Positions 35,981 to 45,631 are shown, counted from the stretch's first letter. The stretch: DNA of 59,844 nt from DATGZX01 sp035296965 (GCA_035296965.1 DATGZX010000324.1:1-59844), one strand, 5' to 3'. Translations and numbers: made by a program. Notes: a model not told the origin generated them from the sequence alone.

Positions 35981-36109
35981 GAATTCCTCCTGATGTTTGG
36001 GCGTTGAGTCTCAGGGTTGTTGTATCAGCGATGGAGCTTGGCACCCACTCGAAGCGAGGGCTGGCTTGGGGCGTCGCATCGAAGAGACAACGGGGGTAGT
36101 AGAAACCAG

Positions 36110-36333
36110 CGTGAACCTCCACGCCGCAAGAGCGTGGCATCCAAGAGAGGGATGAGGGGGAAGGGGCGAGGGATGAGCACAGGGGGGTAGAAGCAAACGT
36201 GAACCTCCACGCCGCAAGGGCGTGGCATCCAAGAACCGGCGGAGCGCGGCGGGTAGATACCAACGTGAACCTCCACGCCGCAAGGGCGTGGCATCCAAAA
36301 GAGGGACGAGGGGGAAGGGGCGAGGGATGAGTG
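36110..36333. repeat. Cluster of three hairpin repeats
   Basis: Three direct copies of about 37 bases, each containing GTGAACCTCCACGCC, GCAAG and GCGTGGCATCCAA, start at 36110, 36197 and 36263. The centre of each is a hairpin CCACGCC/GGCGTGG (one mismatch in copy 1). The first and third are followed by the same purine-rich block GAGGGAYGAGGGGGAAGGGG. Spacing is irregular (87 and 66 bases), unlike a CRISPR array. The rest of 35981-36410 is otherwise empty. Confidence 0.8.
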
Positions 36334-36410
36334 CTGGAATGCGTTTGCGAACGAGACGAAGGTTAGCGGTTGCGCGCGCGGGGCATTCCGACTGCCTTGG
36401 CTGTTGGCGC

Positions 36411-37463
36411 CTAGGCGCATAGGACCACGTAACCGCGGCGTTCCACTGCCTCGGCTGGGCCAAAGTGCTCGGCGACGATGGGTCCTACCTGCTCCGGCTG
36501 TTTCGTGACCAGGTAGAGCCGGCCACCTGGCTTCAGAGATCTGCGTGCGCATTCGATGAAGCTCAATGCGATCGAGGTTTGAGCGTAATACGGAGGATTG
36601 GCCAGTGCCACGTCGAACGCTGCCCTGGGCAGGTCATCCAAACGGCAGGAGCCTAGGGTCTCGAACCGGGTCAGGCCGTTGGCAGTGGCGTTGAGTTCGG
36701 CCAGCGCGATGGCCCGAAGGTTGCTGTCCACGAGGGTGACGTGGCCATCGGGTCCGTTGCGCTTTCCTGCAAAGATGCCATTCGTACCGCAGCCACAGCC
36801 GATGTCGAGCACGCGCTCCCCGGGCTCGATCGTCATCGTCTCGACGAGGGCGCGTGCGCCGTCGTCGAATCGGCCGTAGGAAAACACGCCCGGCCGGGAG
36901 AGAAAGCAAAGCGACGGCGCCTCACCTACGCGCGCATGAAAGGTGACCTCGTGCCGGCGGCGCGGACGTTCACGCTCACGCTGGCACCAGAACAGGGTGC
37001 CTTCCCCGGCGGGCGACGCACGCACGCCGTGAAACACTTTTTTAAGCAGAGCGGGAAATAGCTGATCCTTCTCGAAGGGCGACAAGACAATGAGCTGCCC
37101 ACGAAAAGGCAACACGTGAAATGCCTGTTCGACCATGTCGATCTTGAGATCGCGTTCACCGCCTTGCGGTGGAAGATAAAGCGCTGTCTGGAAGTCCGCG
37201 GGGAGATCCCAAAGGTCGGGGGCAGTGACCACCCTGGCAGCCAGACCGCGCTGGGCCAGCTCCTCATGGAGGCGGTCGGCCTGGTACAGGTCCAGCTGGA
37301 AGCAGGTCGCTTCTTGGACTTCTGTTCTTGCGAGAAGCTCCACGACCTCCCTGGGGGAGCCGAGCACCACCAGGAGCGGAGGTCGTATCCTGTTGCGGAT
37401 GCGCTCGATAACCTCAGGCGTCTCGCACACAGAGGGCTCGGCCCTCGCGCTCCGTGCAGGCAT
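36411..37463 (-). CDS. Class I rRNA-type methyltransferase (RsmC/RlmG-like)
   Basis: This 350-residue protein has the two-domain layout of RsmC/RlmG-type rRNA guanine-N2 methyltransferases. The SAM-binding motif VLDIGCGCGTNGIFAG is near residue 217, motif II LVDSNLRAIALAELNA near 244 and the catalytic ANPPYY near 286. The N-terminal 190 residues form the degenerate non-catalytic domain seen in the family. The ATG at 37463 lies 35 bases after the epimerase gene stop, so the two may be one transcript. The actual target base is not certain from sequence. Confidence 0.8.
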   Translation of the reverse strand: MPARSARAEPSVCETPEVIERIRNRIRPPLLVVLGSPREVVELLARTEVQEATCFQLDLYQADRLHEELAQRGLAARVVTAPDLWDLPADFQTALYLPPQGGERDLKIDMVEQAFHVLPFRGQLIVLSPFEKDQLFPALLKKVFHGVRASPAGEGTLFWCQRERERPRRRHEVTFHARVGEAPSLCFLSRPGVFSYGRFDDGARALVETMTIEPGERVLDIGCGCGTNGIFAGKRNGPDGHVTLVDSNLRAIALAELNATANGLTRFETLGSCRLDDLPRAAFDVALANPPYYAQTSIALSFIECARRSLKPGGRLYLVTKQPEQVGPIVAEHFGPAEAVERRGYVVLCA

Positions 37464-37498
37464 CGCTGTTTTCCCTTGGAAGTCGCTTACCCAGTCGG

Positions 37499-38512
37499 TC
37501 AGTTCAGCACCATCTCCACGACGGCGGACCAGCGCGCCCCCGGCGGCAAGACCAGCTGGCCAGCGTCGATGCCCTGCGCCTGGAGATGGATGGCGTCGGT
37601 GGTGCAGGTGTAAGGTTCAATACAAATGGCTTCGCGATGAGCGGGGGTAAAGAGGACCAACTCGCGAAAGCTCGGCGAACAGAGAAGGTGCAATTCCTTG
37701 GAGCCGGCGCCATAATTCACGATGCCGCGCAGGCAGAGCTTTTCCGCGCCGGGCTCGGCAGTATCGGGAAGATCGGTCAATACGTCGTCGAGGTTCAGCT
37801 CGCGCACGCGCCGGGGAGTGTTCAAATCACGTGCGGCGTCCACCGGCAGCAGCCGGCCGGTGGGCAGACATTTTTGCAGCTCCCAGAAACTTCGCGCTTT
37901 GACATCCACCGTGCACGTGCCAGCCGTTTCCGGTGGGACATGGAAATAAGGATGAAAGCCAAGTCCGAAAGGGAGGGGGACCTTATCCGGATTGTCCACC
38001 TGGGCCTCGATGCGCAGACGCCGGTTGGCCAGCAGGTAGGTGATCTGCAAGCGATAGTCGGCCGGCCAGTAAGCGCGCGCGTCTCGCGCGTCGATCGATC
38101 CCTGGAAGACGGCGGTCAGCGACGCGTGGTTTTGAGATGCGGCCTGGTTGACCACGCGCCAGGGCCGCTGGCATGCGAAGCCGTGGATCGCATTGGGGCC
38201 CGACGAATCATTGAGCGGCAACACGTATTCCTTGCCTTCCCAGGTAAAGCGGGCTTCGCGGATGCGATTGGGGAATGGAAAGAGGATCGGGATGCCGCTG
38301 CGCGTCGGCTTACCGTTCTCGAAAAGGTGCGGATCCGCATAGAGCAGCTCGATGGGCTGGTCGTTATTGCGACTGCGCCAGCGATAACAGTTCAGCCCCA
38401 GCGCAGGCCAAATCTCGGCCCGGTTCGCTCCGCCCGCGTCTTCGAGGATATAAACTGTGCCATCGAGACCACTGGTCGTGGCTCGCGTTTCCGTACGCAC
38501 CTGGTAAGGCAT
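37499..38512 (-). CDS. Aldose 1-epimerase family protein
   Basis: This 337-residue protein has the galactose-mutarotase fold. The catalytic positions are visible: NAIHGFACQRPW (first His), GLGFHPYFHV (second His) and CIEPYTCTTDAI (general base Glu near the C-terminus). The substrate Arg block PFPNRIR is also present. It interconverts alpha and beta aldoses, feeding sugar catabolism. The ATG at 38512 has GAGGAT upstream; 34 more in-frame codons upstream do not look conserved. The methyltransferase gene follows closely on the same strand. Confidence 0.87.
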   Translation of the reverse strand: MPYQVRTETRATTSGLDGTVYILEDAGGANRAEIWPALGLNCYRWRSRNNDQPIELLYADPHLFENGKPTRSGIPILFPFPNRIREARFTWEGKEYVLPLNDSSGPNAIHGFACQRPWRVVNQAASQNHASLTAVFQGSIDARDARAYWPADYRLQITYLLANRRLRIEAQVDNPDKVPLPFGLGFHPYFHVPPETAGTCTVDVKARSFWELQKCLPTGRLLPVDAARDLNTPRRVRELNLDDVLTDLPDTAEPGAEKLCLRGIVNYGAGSKELHLLCSPSFRELVLFTPAHREAICIEPYTCTTDAIHLQAQGIDAGQLVLPPGARWSAVVEMVLN

Positions 38513-38610
38513 GAACAAGATCCTCAGAGAATCCGGGTCGCCCGCGCTGCAAGATCGCCACTGATTTTTATAAGGACTTTTGGGCAGTCGTGCAGCGGAA
38601 GGCGCGCTGG

Positions 38611-39642
38611 TCACCCGGCCCGCTGGATCAGCGGACTACGAATATGCAGTTCCACTTTGGCGCCGGCGGCGGCATCGTGATTCTCATCTTTGCGTTCGGC
38701 CTGACCTTCCAGCAAGGCAATGAGACCCATGAAGGCGACGGCGCAGGTAAGTACCAGGAAGAGCGGGATGCGGTCATGAGTATGGAATTGCACCTCCGGC
38801 AAGAGGTCCGAAAGAGCGATGAAAAGGAAAGTACCCGCCGAGAAGCCGAGCGCAAAACCGGTGAGCTGGTCTCGCACGCTTTCGGTGATGGCTGTTTCCA
38901 GCGACAGGCAGAAGGCCACAGCGCCCACCGGGACCATGGTCGCAAAGCCGAGCTGGACGAGTGTGATCAGGCGCCGACTGACCCCCTTGCGCGCCAGCAC
39001 GGTGGAAATGGCAAGTGCGTCCGCCGGCTTATGGAAGACAATGGCAAGGAACATCGCCAGGCCGGGCAGGGCCGCCACGGTACCCGCCGGCAAACTGACT
39101 GCCCCGCCCTTGGGATGGAAACCCGAAACCACGTCGCCCGCAAGGCCGAAGCCGTTCATGAACGTGTGGATCGTCAAACCCACCACGGCCATCCACCCAG
39201 CTACCGCGGGGGCCGCTGCCTTGAGATCTCCGTGGGCTCCGGGCGCATGCGTGTGTCCAGGGCCGTGATCATGTTCGTGCTTGTGCTGAGCGCCGGCTTC
39301 CGGGCCCGCCTGTTCGTGATGATGGTGGCCCTCGCCGGCGTGGTGATGATGGTGGGTGTGATCATCGACCTCATGGCTATGAGGGGCGATGAATCGCTCA
39401 ATGCAGAACAGCCCGACGACTCCCAGCGATACCCACCAACCGAACATCACGGGCCCAGCTTTTTCGAGCGCTTCCGGCATGACGTGGAAGAACGACGCTC
39501 CCAGCATGATCCCGGCGGAAAGACTGAGGAAGAATTGCAGCTTTCTATGGGTGACCTTACCCAGAAAGGGTATGTAGCCTCCGAAAATGGAGACGAGCAG
39601 CACGGCCAAGCAATAAACCGAAAGCAGACTATACTCGGACAT
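38611..39642 (-). CDS. ZIP-family divalent metal transporter
   Basis: This 343-residue ZIP transporter has about eight helices. Helix I-II shows LSAGIMLGASFFHVMPEALE; the long loop between helices III and IV is His-rich (residues about 88-137, HSHEVDDHTHHHHH and further). Helix IV has the metal site VGLTIHTFMNGFGLAGD and helix V VFHKPADALAI. These match Zn2+/Fe2+ uptake proteins. The ATG at 39642 has GGGAGGG 9-10 bases upstream. The gene stands alone; no Fur or Zur box is obvious. Confidence 0.9.
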   Translation of the reverse strand: MSEYSLLSVYCLAVLLVSIFGGYIPFLGKVTHRKLQFFLSLSAGIMLGASFFHVMPEALEKAGPVMFGWWVSLGVVGLFCIERFIAPHSHEVDDHTHHHHHAGEGHHHHEQAGPEAGAQHKHEHDHGPGHTHAPGAHGDLKAAAPAVAGWMAVVGLTIHTFMNGFGLAGDVVSGFHPKGGAVSLPAGTVAALPGLAMFLAIVFHKPADALAISTVLARKGVSRRLITLVQLGFATMVPVGAVAFCLSLETAITESVRDQLTGFALGFSAGTFLFIALSDLLPEVQFHTHDRIPLFLVLTCAVAFMGLIALLEGQAERKDENHDAAAGAKVELHIRSPLIQRAG

Positions 39643-39750
39643 CGCGCACGACCCTCCCGGCAGGCCAAATTGCTGCGGTATGCCTTTGTTATACCAGTGG
39701 CATGGCGAATTGCAATATACAGAGCGCGGTCAAGAACGAGAAATCACCAC

Positions 39751-39818
39751 GTAGCCGCATTCGCCAGAATGCGGGCTTGCTCACACAGGTTCCCCCGCAT
39801 TCTGGCGAATGCGGCTAC
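39751..39818. repeat. 25-bp perfect inverted repeat
   Basis: Arms 39751-39775 and 39794-39818 are exact reverse complements (core GCCGCATTCGCCAGAATGCG) with an 18-base loop. Each arm is itself a hairpin around GCATTCGCCAGAATGC. It is located just upstream of the ZIP transporter gene. Confidence 0.85.
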
Positions 39819-39952
39819 GGTCTATTGGCATCCGTATTGACCGCATGCCGCAGAGTCGCGCGCCGCACGTACAGGACCAGGTAGTTCTGCCCTGATGCGA
39901 ACGGCGAAATGCCGTTTTGGTGGTGGCTGACTGCTGCTCTGGGGATGGGAAA

Positions 39953-40004
39953 CGGCAGTGTGGCCGGGGCTTGCGGAGTACCTCCAGCCCCGGCCACACT
40001 GCCG
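39953..40004. repeat. 19-bp perfect inverted repeat downstream of the DUF4159 gene
   Basis: Arms 39953-39971 and 39986-40004 (CGGCAGTGTGGCCGGGGCT and its complement) enclose 14 bases. The strong stem sits 32 bases after the DUF4159 gene's stop and could terminate or stabilise its transcript, though no T-run follows. The gap 39643-40036 holds nothing else. Confidence 0.8.
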
Positions 40005-40036
40005 TCAGCGGGATTCTCGAACAAGACTGCGATGCG

Positions 40037-42397
40037 TCACCGCCTCAAAGCATACAGCACCACGGCACTCCCCAGTTGGAGCGCGCTGGCATGGTCGTGG
40101 CCCAGGCAATCCGTGGATTGGTGCTTTTCCAGGGCGCAGCCAATGTCGTATTTGCTGTAAATCAGCACCCAGTGGTTGTTGATCCTGATACCTTCGAGGG
40201 CAGGAGCCATCGGGTGGTAGTCCGCGGGTTGGCCCGGCCCGCCCGGCTCCGTGCGGCAGCGGACCGAAGTGATCGCGGAGCCATTGAGGTCCTTGCTGTA
40301 CAGATCGTCCGAGATGGGAATCGACTCCAGTTTCTTCTCGGGGAAGAGGCGTCCGACGAGGTCGCGAAAGGAAGTGTCGAAGGCTTTCTTGCCACAGCAG
40401 GCGTCGGCGAAGAGCAGGCCGCCGGTTTCCAGGTCGGTGCGCAGGTTCGCGATGGCGTTGGCCGGGAGATTAACGGCGCCGCGGCCGTGCATGTACACAA
40501 ACTTGTAGTCGACCAGGTCCGGGTCGGTGCCGTAAATCGCCTTGGTCTGCAAGCTGACGTCGATACGAGCGGTCTTGCGCAGATGGTCCATGAGGTTGCG
40601 CATCGCGTAGGGAGCTGGCTGCCAGTCGCCCCCATGGCGCAATTGTGCCACCTTCAAGTAGCCACGGGGGATTTTCTTGCCTTCGGGATCATCTTGCACG
40701 ATTTCCACCGGCGTGCCGCGCGGCTTGGGTGGCTCCATGCCGGTGGCGTAGGCCACCAAGTTGCCGCCCACGCGGAAAGCCAATTGCCCCCGGCCGTTCT
40801 CGAACTGGTTCGCCTCCCAAAGGCAGGACACATCCTGGGGACTGTAGACGATCACGGTCTTGCAGCCGTACTCGATGCCTTCCAGGCCGAACGTGCCGGG
40901 CTGCACGATTGCGTGCGCCCGCCAGATGGGGTGCTCGGGCGGCAGTTTCTGGAGAGGGTTGTCGGGGAACAGCTCTTGCATCAGCGCCCGGAAGCCCTTG
41001 TCGAACTCCGGCCGGCCGCAGCAAGCCTCGGCAAAGATGAAGCCGCCCTGTTCCACGTACTGTTGCAGGAGTTTCTTTTCGACGCTGGTGAAAACCGGAG
41101 CTTGATGACCGTTAAAGTAAACGATCGGCGATTGGGCCAGAGCCGCGACCAGGCCTGCAAACGCTTCGTCGTTGGTGGCATCCTCGCGGCCGGCGTCGAA
41201 AATCTGCCAGGCCATAGGCAGCTTGCGAAAGACCGAGGTGCCCGCATACTCCGCAAGGTGCCGAATATCGTTGTGGTCGTTGTTCCAGTCCCCCTCCGGC
41301 CCGTGCACGAGTTTGCTGATAAGCACCGGCGTCCGGCCCTTGGAAAGAAACAGCAGGGCGAAGCTGGTCGAGATTGCCGGCCAGGAATCGCGCGACCCCT
41401 TGTCGTGCCACGATCCATCTTCTCTTTGCCTAGACACCAGGTATTCACAGCCGATGCGGTACCAATCGAACTCCCCGAAGAAGCGCTGCCCGGAGAGACG
41501 CCCGGCACGTTCGATCCCGTAGAGGTTGTAGTAGTTATTTCCTGGGAGATCGACCCAGCGCGGCGCGTCTTCCCGGCTATAGAAGGGGCGAAAGCGGTCG
41601 GGGTTGCCGATCCAACCCAAGGCCTTGGTCACGGGCTTGTTCTCGGCGTAGACGCCGCAATTCTCTACGGTGCCGTCGGCGCGCAAGACTTCGCGGCCGG
41701 CGTTCAACTCCATGCCGGAAATCAACAGTCCGCACAGCCCGGCGGTGGTCATCGTAAGCGTCGTCGCGGGCGAAAAGACTGGGTTATAGTACCAGCCGCC
41801 GTCTGCTTGCTGAGTCCGTATGTAATAATCGCGAATGGACTTCCATACTTCAGGATCGATTTTGACCCCGGCCTGATGCCCGGCATGGAGGCCGAGCAGC
41901 GCGTATTGCGTATTCGAATTGTCGGGAGGCCCTGCCCTGTGGCGGTAGGACCAGCCTCGACACTTGGTGCCGTCCATCACGCGGGCACCGATCAGCCAAT
42001 CGACGTTCCGCTGAATGCGCTCGCGATCTTCGTTCCGGCCGACCTCTGCAAAGACCATCGTTTGCAAGCTCACGACGTAGGTCTGGTCGGGTTCGACCTC
42101 CCGGAGATACTTCAACCCTTTCCCGATGATGGGGTCGTTCGGCCGTACACCGGAATTGAGCAAGGCCAGCATGCACAGGCTGGTCCAGCCGCCCTTCCAG
42201 GTCACGCTGGACTGGTCGAGCGTCTCCCAGTTCCCGGTGCCTTTCTCCTGGTCGCGTAGGAACTGTACACCTTGTTCGATTGCCTTGCGAACCTGGTCGA
42301 CGAGGAGTTCTTTCGGCTTGTCGGCAGCCCGTGCGGGAGCCGCTCCCAGGAACAGCAGGACAGCTGCGATCCCAGTGGCAATTGATCGCGGTGACAT
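40037..42397 (-). CDS. Secreted alpha-toroid protein with two DUF4159 domains
   Basis: The protein has 786 residues. A signal peptide, SIATGIAAVLLFLGAAPARA, is cleaved before ADKPK. Residues about 30-400 form an alpha/alpha toroid of the terpene cyclase/prenyltransferase type (repeated GGW..L, QQADGGWYYNP and QREDGSWHDKG). Two DUF4159 domains follow: one with VYFNGHQAPVF..GGFIFAEACCGRPEF, the other with VYMHGRGAVNL..GGLLFADACCGKKAF. These are common in planctomycetes, where they sit near MoxR-type operons, but no MoxR is seen here. The ATG at 42397 has GGAG upstream and gives a standard signal peptide; an ATG at 42409 is possible. The role is unknown. Confidence 0.8.
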   Translation of the reverse strand: MSPRSIATGIAAVLLFLGAAPARAADKPKELLVDQVRKAIEQGVQFLRDQEKGTGNWETLDQSSVTWKGGWTSLCMLALLNSGVRPNDPIIGKGLKYLREVEPDQTYVVSLQTMVFAEVGRNEDRERIQRNVDWLIGARVMDGTKCRGWSYRHRAGPPDNSNTQYALLGLHAGHQAGVKIDPEVWKSIRDYYIRTQQADGGWYYNPVFSPATTLTMTTAGLCGLLISGMELNAGREVLRADGTVENCGVYAENKPVTKALGWIGNPDRFRPFYSREDAPRWVDLPGNNYYNLYGIERAGRLSGQRFFGEFDWYRIGCEYLVSRQREDGSWHDKGSRDSWPAISTSFALLFLSKGRTPVLISKLVHGPEGDWNNDHNDIRHLAEYAGTSVFRKLPMAWQIFDAGREDATNDEAFAGLVAALAQSPIVYFNGHQAPVFTSVEKKLLQQYVEQGGFIFAEACCGRPEFDKGFRALMQELFPDNPLQKLPPEHPIWRAHAIVQPGTFGLEGIEYGCKTVIVYSPQDVSCLWEANQFENGRGQLAFRVGGNLVAYATGMEPPKPRGTPVEIVQDDPEGKKIPRGYLKVAQLRHGGDWQPAPYAMRNLMDHLRKTARIDVSLQTKAIYGTDPDLVDYKFVYMHGRGAVNLPANAIANLRTDLETGGLLFADACCGKKAFDTSFRDLVGRLFPEKKLESIPISDDLYSKDLNGSAITSVRCRTEPGGPGQPADYHPMAPALEGIRINNHWVLIYSKYDIGCALEKHQSTDCLGHDHASALQLGSAVVLYALRR

Positions 42398-42609
42398 GGC
42401 TTGCTCCATGCGTCGGGTCGGAAGATGGGAATCAACTCTCCACGTATTCTCTCCAGTCATAACCTTTGGAGCAACCCGACTTAACAGCCGACTTGACACT
42501 CGCCGCCAATCGTTCTAAAGTAAGCGGTCTGGATCCCCACTATCCTTAATATCGAGCGCCTGTTGCCAAAAGGCGCGATGCAAGGCCGATCACCCGTGGG
42601 CATGATGCA

Positions 42610-45600
42610 ATGCAGACACCTGTGATGCCGAAAGGCATTGAGCACTCGCTTGACCTCTCACGGATCGCTCAAGACCTGCAAATCCGCAAAGTTCAAGTGG
42701 AGAGTGTGGTCCAGTTGCTCGACGAGGGCAACACGGTTCCCTTCATCACCCGTTATCGCAAAGAACGGACCGGCGGCCTGAACGAAGATGTCATCCGCCA
42801 GATTCAGGCGCGCGTCCAGCACCTGCGCCAGTTAGCCGAGCGGAAGCAGACCATCCTCAAGAGCATCGAAGGCCAGGGCAAGCTGACCGACGATCTGCGC
42901 ACCGCCATTGTCGCTGCCGACTCATCCAAACGACTGGAAGACCTCTACCTCCCTTACAAGCCCAAGAAACGCACCTTGGCCACGCAGGCGCGCGAGCGCG
43001 GCCTCGAACCGCTGGCGCTGGCCCTGTGGAACCGCGACCCAGCCGTCGCCAACCTGAACGAAGTGGCCACGGCGGTCGTCAATCCGGAAAAGGAATTGAC
43101 CACGCCGGACGACGTGCTGGCGGGCGTTGGCCACATTCTGGCGGAGCAAGTCGCGGAAACCGCCGACGTGCGCGCTGCCGTGCGCGCAGTCTTGTGGGAA
43201 ACGGGCAAGATGTGCACGGCAAAGAACGAGAACGTCCCGGAAGGCCAGGGACTGGAATACAAGGATTATTTTCAGTTCACCGAGACGGTTCGCCATATCC
43301 CTCCGCACCGTATCCTGGCGATCAACCGGGGTGAGAAGGAAGGAGCGCTCAAGGCGCACCTGGAATGGGATGTCGAGGCCGTCCAACGGCTCGCTCTGGC
43401 GAAATTACCTCTCGACGGCCATCCGCACGCCGATTTCCTCAAAAACGTGGCCCAGGACGCCCTGAGCCGGCTCCTGCTGCCAAGCCTGGAACGCGAAATC
43501 CGCAAGGAATTGACGGAAGAGGCCGAAGAGCACGCCGTCCGCGTGTTCGCGCGCAACCTGCGAAGTCTTCTCCTCCAGCCACCTCTCCGCGGCCGGCGCG
43601 TGCTGGCGATCGATCCAGGCTTCCGCTCCGGTTGCAAAGTTGCCGCCCTCGACGAAGTGGGCAACCTGCTGGAAGACTGCATCATCTACCCGTATGGCAA
43701 AGGCGACAGGGGCAGAAACAGGGGTTTCGATAAGAAGAAGAACGGCGCCAAGCATGGCGAGACGGCGCCCTCGAGTGCCGCCCAACCCGCAACTGCAGCC
43801 GCTCCTGCATCCGAAACAGCATCCGCCGCGGCGCCGGCAGATGCCGCCGCTCAGCCCGTCGCGCCGCCCGCGGCCCCGTCCACGCCCGAGACTTCTGCCG
43901 GACCTGGCGGCCAGGCACCTGCTGCTCTCGATGCCGGCCATGCCGTTGCTCCCGCCAGCGGAGGGCAATGCGCGGTTGCCTCCGCGCCGCCCCCGGAGTG
44001 CCATGCTGCGGACTCAGCCCCGGCGCCGCAACCCGTCGCGCTGGACCCGCCTCCTGTTGGATCCGTCAGCGCTGCGGCGGACTCGAGCGCATCCGCGGCG
44101 AACCCGGCGGCCGCCGTCAGCGAGGCACCCCCGGCGCATCTCTTGCGCGAAGAGGCGAAAACCAACCTTGAACAATTGGTGCACAAGCACCAGCTCAATG
44201 TCATCGCCATCGGCAACGGCACGGCTTGCCGGGAAACCGAAGAGCTTGTCTCCGAGCTGATCTCGCAAAAACTTCCGGAGCTGGCGTACGTGATTGTGAA
44301 CGAGGCAGGAGCCAGCGTTTACTCTGCGAGCGCCGTCGGCCGGGAGGAATTCCCAACCTACGACGCGACACTGCGCGGCACAATTTCGATCGGCAGACGT
44401 TTGCAAGATCCTCTCAGTGAACTCGTCAAGATCGATCCGCAGAGCATCGGCGTCGGTCTCTACCAGCACGACTTGCACCCGCGTCGATTGAAGGATTCGC
44501 TCGACGCGGTGATCGAATCATGCGTCAACCACGTCGGCGTGGACCTGAACACGGCCAGCGTTCCTCTATTGCGCCATGTTTCCGGATTGAACCAGTTGGC
44601 CGCGCGCGAGCTGGTCGATTTCCGCAAGCAGAATGGACCGTTCAAGACCCGAGAACAACTGCTGCACGTGCCCGGCATCGGCCCGGCGCGCTACGTGCAG
44701 GCGGCCGGATTCCTGAAGATCCAGGGCGGCGACAATCCGCTGGACCAAACCTGGATCCATCCCGAAAGTTACGGGATAACGCAGCGCCTTCTCAGCGAGT
44801 TGGGTAGCGCGGCAGAGGCGCTGCAGGATAAGCAGAAGACAGAGGAGCTGCGCGACAAGTTCAAGACACTCCCGCTCGACAACCTGAGCCAGCAACTGAC
44901 CCTGGGCGTGGCCTCCTTGGTAGACATCCTCGACGCACTCGCCCGGCCGGGGCGCGATCCCCGCGAGGACCTTCCGCCTCCCATCTTCAAGAAGGGCATC
45001 CTCAAGCTGGAAGACCTCCAGCCGGGCATGGAGTTGAAGGGGACGGTCCTGAACGTCGTCGATTTCGGTGCCTTCGTCGACATCGGCTTGAAGGACAGCG
45101 GCCTCGTGCACATCAGCCAGCTGGCAAACCGGTACATCAAGAATCCGTATGACGTCGTGGCGGTCGGAGATGTCGTGACCGTTTGGGTGCTGGCCGTGGA
45201 TCACGATCGCCGGCGCGTCTCCCTGACGATGATCCAGCCCGGCACCGAGAGAAAACCTCCGGAAAAGCGCCCGCAGCAGCAGCAACAGCAGCAACGGGGA
45301 AACCGTCCTCCGAGAGGACGTCGGCCCCAGCCGGCAAAAGGACAGGATGTGGCCGTGCCCGGTCAGGCCCAAGGAACGCCTCGCGAAGCGCAGGTTCAGC
45401 CCGCTGCCGCCACGTCGGCGCCCCGACCCGCGCCTCGACCTCGCAAGCCGCAGCGCGAACCGCCTCGACCGAAGCTGTCGAAGGCTGCGCTCGAGGGGGC
45501 GGCGCCATTGCGGACCTTCAGCGAGCTGAAGGCTTTTTTCGAGGCTCAAAAACAAGGCGAAGATCGAAACGTCTCCTCGGAAGAGCGCGGCGGCGAACCG

Positions 45601-45618
45601 GCGCACTCTCCCAAGTAG
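42610..45618 (+). CDS. tex: Tex-family RNA-binding protein with a large insertion
   Basis: Tex is an S1-domain nucleic-acid-binding protein linked to transcription and RNA quality. The N-terminal Tex domain begins LDLSRIAQDLQIRKVQVESV and carries VPFITRYRKERTGGL. The YqgF/RNase H-like part starts near residue 332 (VLAIDPGFRSGCKVAALD). A helix-hairpin-helix region lies near 630-720 (VGVDLNTASVPLLRHVSGL, VPGIGPARYVQAAGF). The S1 domain is near 804-874 (LKGTVLNVVDFGAFVDIGL). Total length is 1002 residues against about 770 for typical Tex. The excess is a ~150-residue Ala/Pro-rich insert in the YqgF domain (about 365-513) and a basic Pro/Gln/Arg tail after 875. The ATG at 42610 is first in frame; its ribosome site is weak. 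Confidence 0.92.
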   Translation: MQTPVMPKGIEHSLDLSRIAQDLQIRKVQVESVVQLLDEGNTVPFITRYRKERTGGLNEDVIRQIQARVQHLRQLAERKQTILKSIEGQGKLTDDLRTAIVAADSSKRLEDLYLPYKPKKRTLATQARERGLEPLALALWNRDPAVANLNEVATAVVNPEKELTTPDDVLAGVGHILAEQVAETADVRAAVRAVLWETGKMCTAKNENVPEGQGLEYKDYFQFTETVRHIPPHRILAINRGEKEGALKAHLEWDVEAVQRLALAKLPLDGHPHADFLKNVAQDALSRLLLPSLEREIRKELTEEAEEHAVRVFARNLRSLLLQPPLRGRRVLAIDPGFRSGCKVAALDEVGNLLEDCIIYPYGKGDRGRNRGFDKKKNGAKHGETAPSSAAQPATAAAPASETASAAAPADAAAQPVAPPAAPSTPETSAGPGGQAPAALDAGHAVAPASGGQCAVASAPPPECHAADSAPAPQPVALDPPPVGSVSAAADSSASAANPAAAVSEAPPAHLLREEAKTNLEQLVHKHQLNVIAIGNGTACRETEELVSELISQKLPELAYVIVNEAGASVYSASAVGREEFPTYDATLRGTISIGRRLQDPLSELVKIDPQSIGVGLYQHDLHPRRLKDSLDAVIESCVNHVGVDLNTASVPLLRHVSGLNQLAARELVDFRKQNGPFKTREQLLHVPGIGPARYVQAAGFLKIQGGDNPLDQTWIHPESYGITQRLLSELGSAAEALQDKQKTEELRDKFKTLPLDNLSQQLTLGVASLVDILDALARPGRDPREDLPPPIFKKGILKLEDLQPGMELKGTVLNVVDFGAFVDIGLKDSGLVHISQLANRYIKNPYDVVAVGDVVTVWVLAVDHDRRRVSLTMIQPGTERKPPEKRPQQQQQQQRGNRPPRGRRPQPAKGQDVAVPGQAQGTPREAQVQPAAATSAPRPAPRPRKPQREPPRPKLSKAALEGAAPLRTFSELKAFFEAQKQGEDRNVSSEERGGEPAHSPK

Positions 45619-45631
45619 TCTCGCGCACGCG

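Noticed and set aside
36110..36333. Possible CRISPR array
   Set aside because: Only three copies, palindromic, with spacing of 87 and 66 bases and no cas gene.
39917..42259. Long open frame on the plus strand opposite the DUF4159 gene
   Set aside because: No start with a ribosome site and no protein family; it is a by-product of GC-rich codon use in the real gene on the minus strand.
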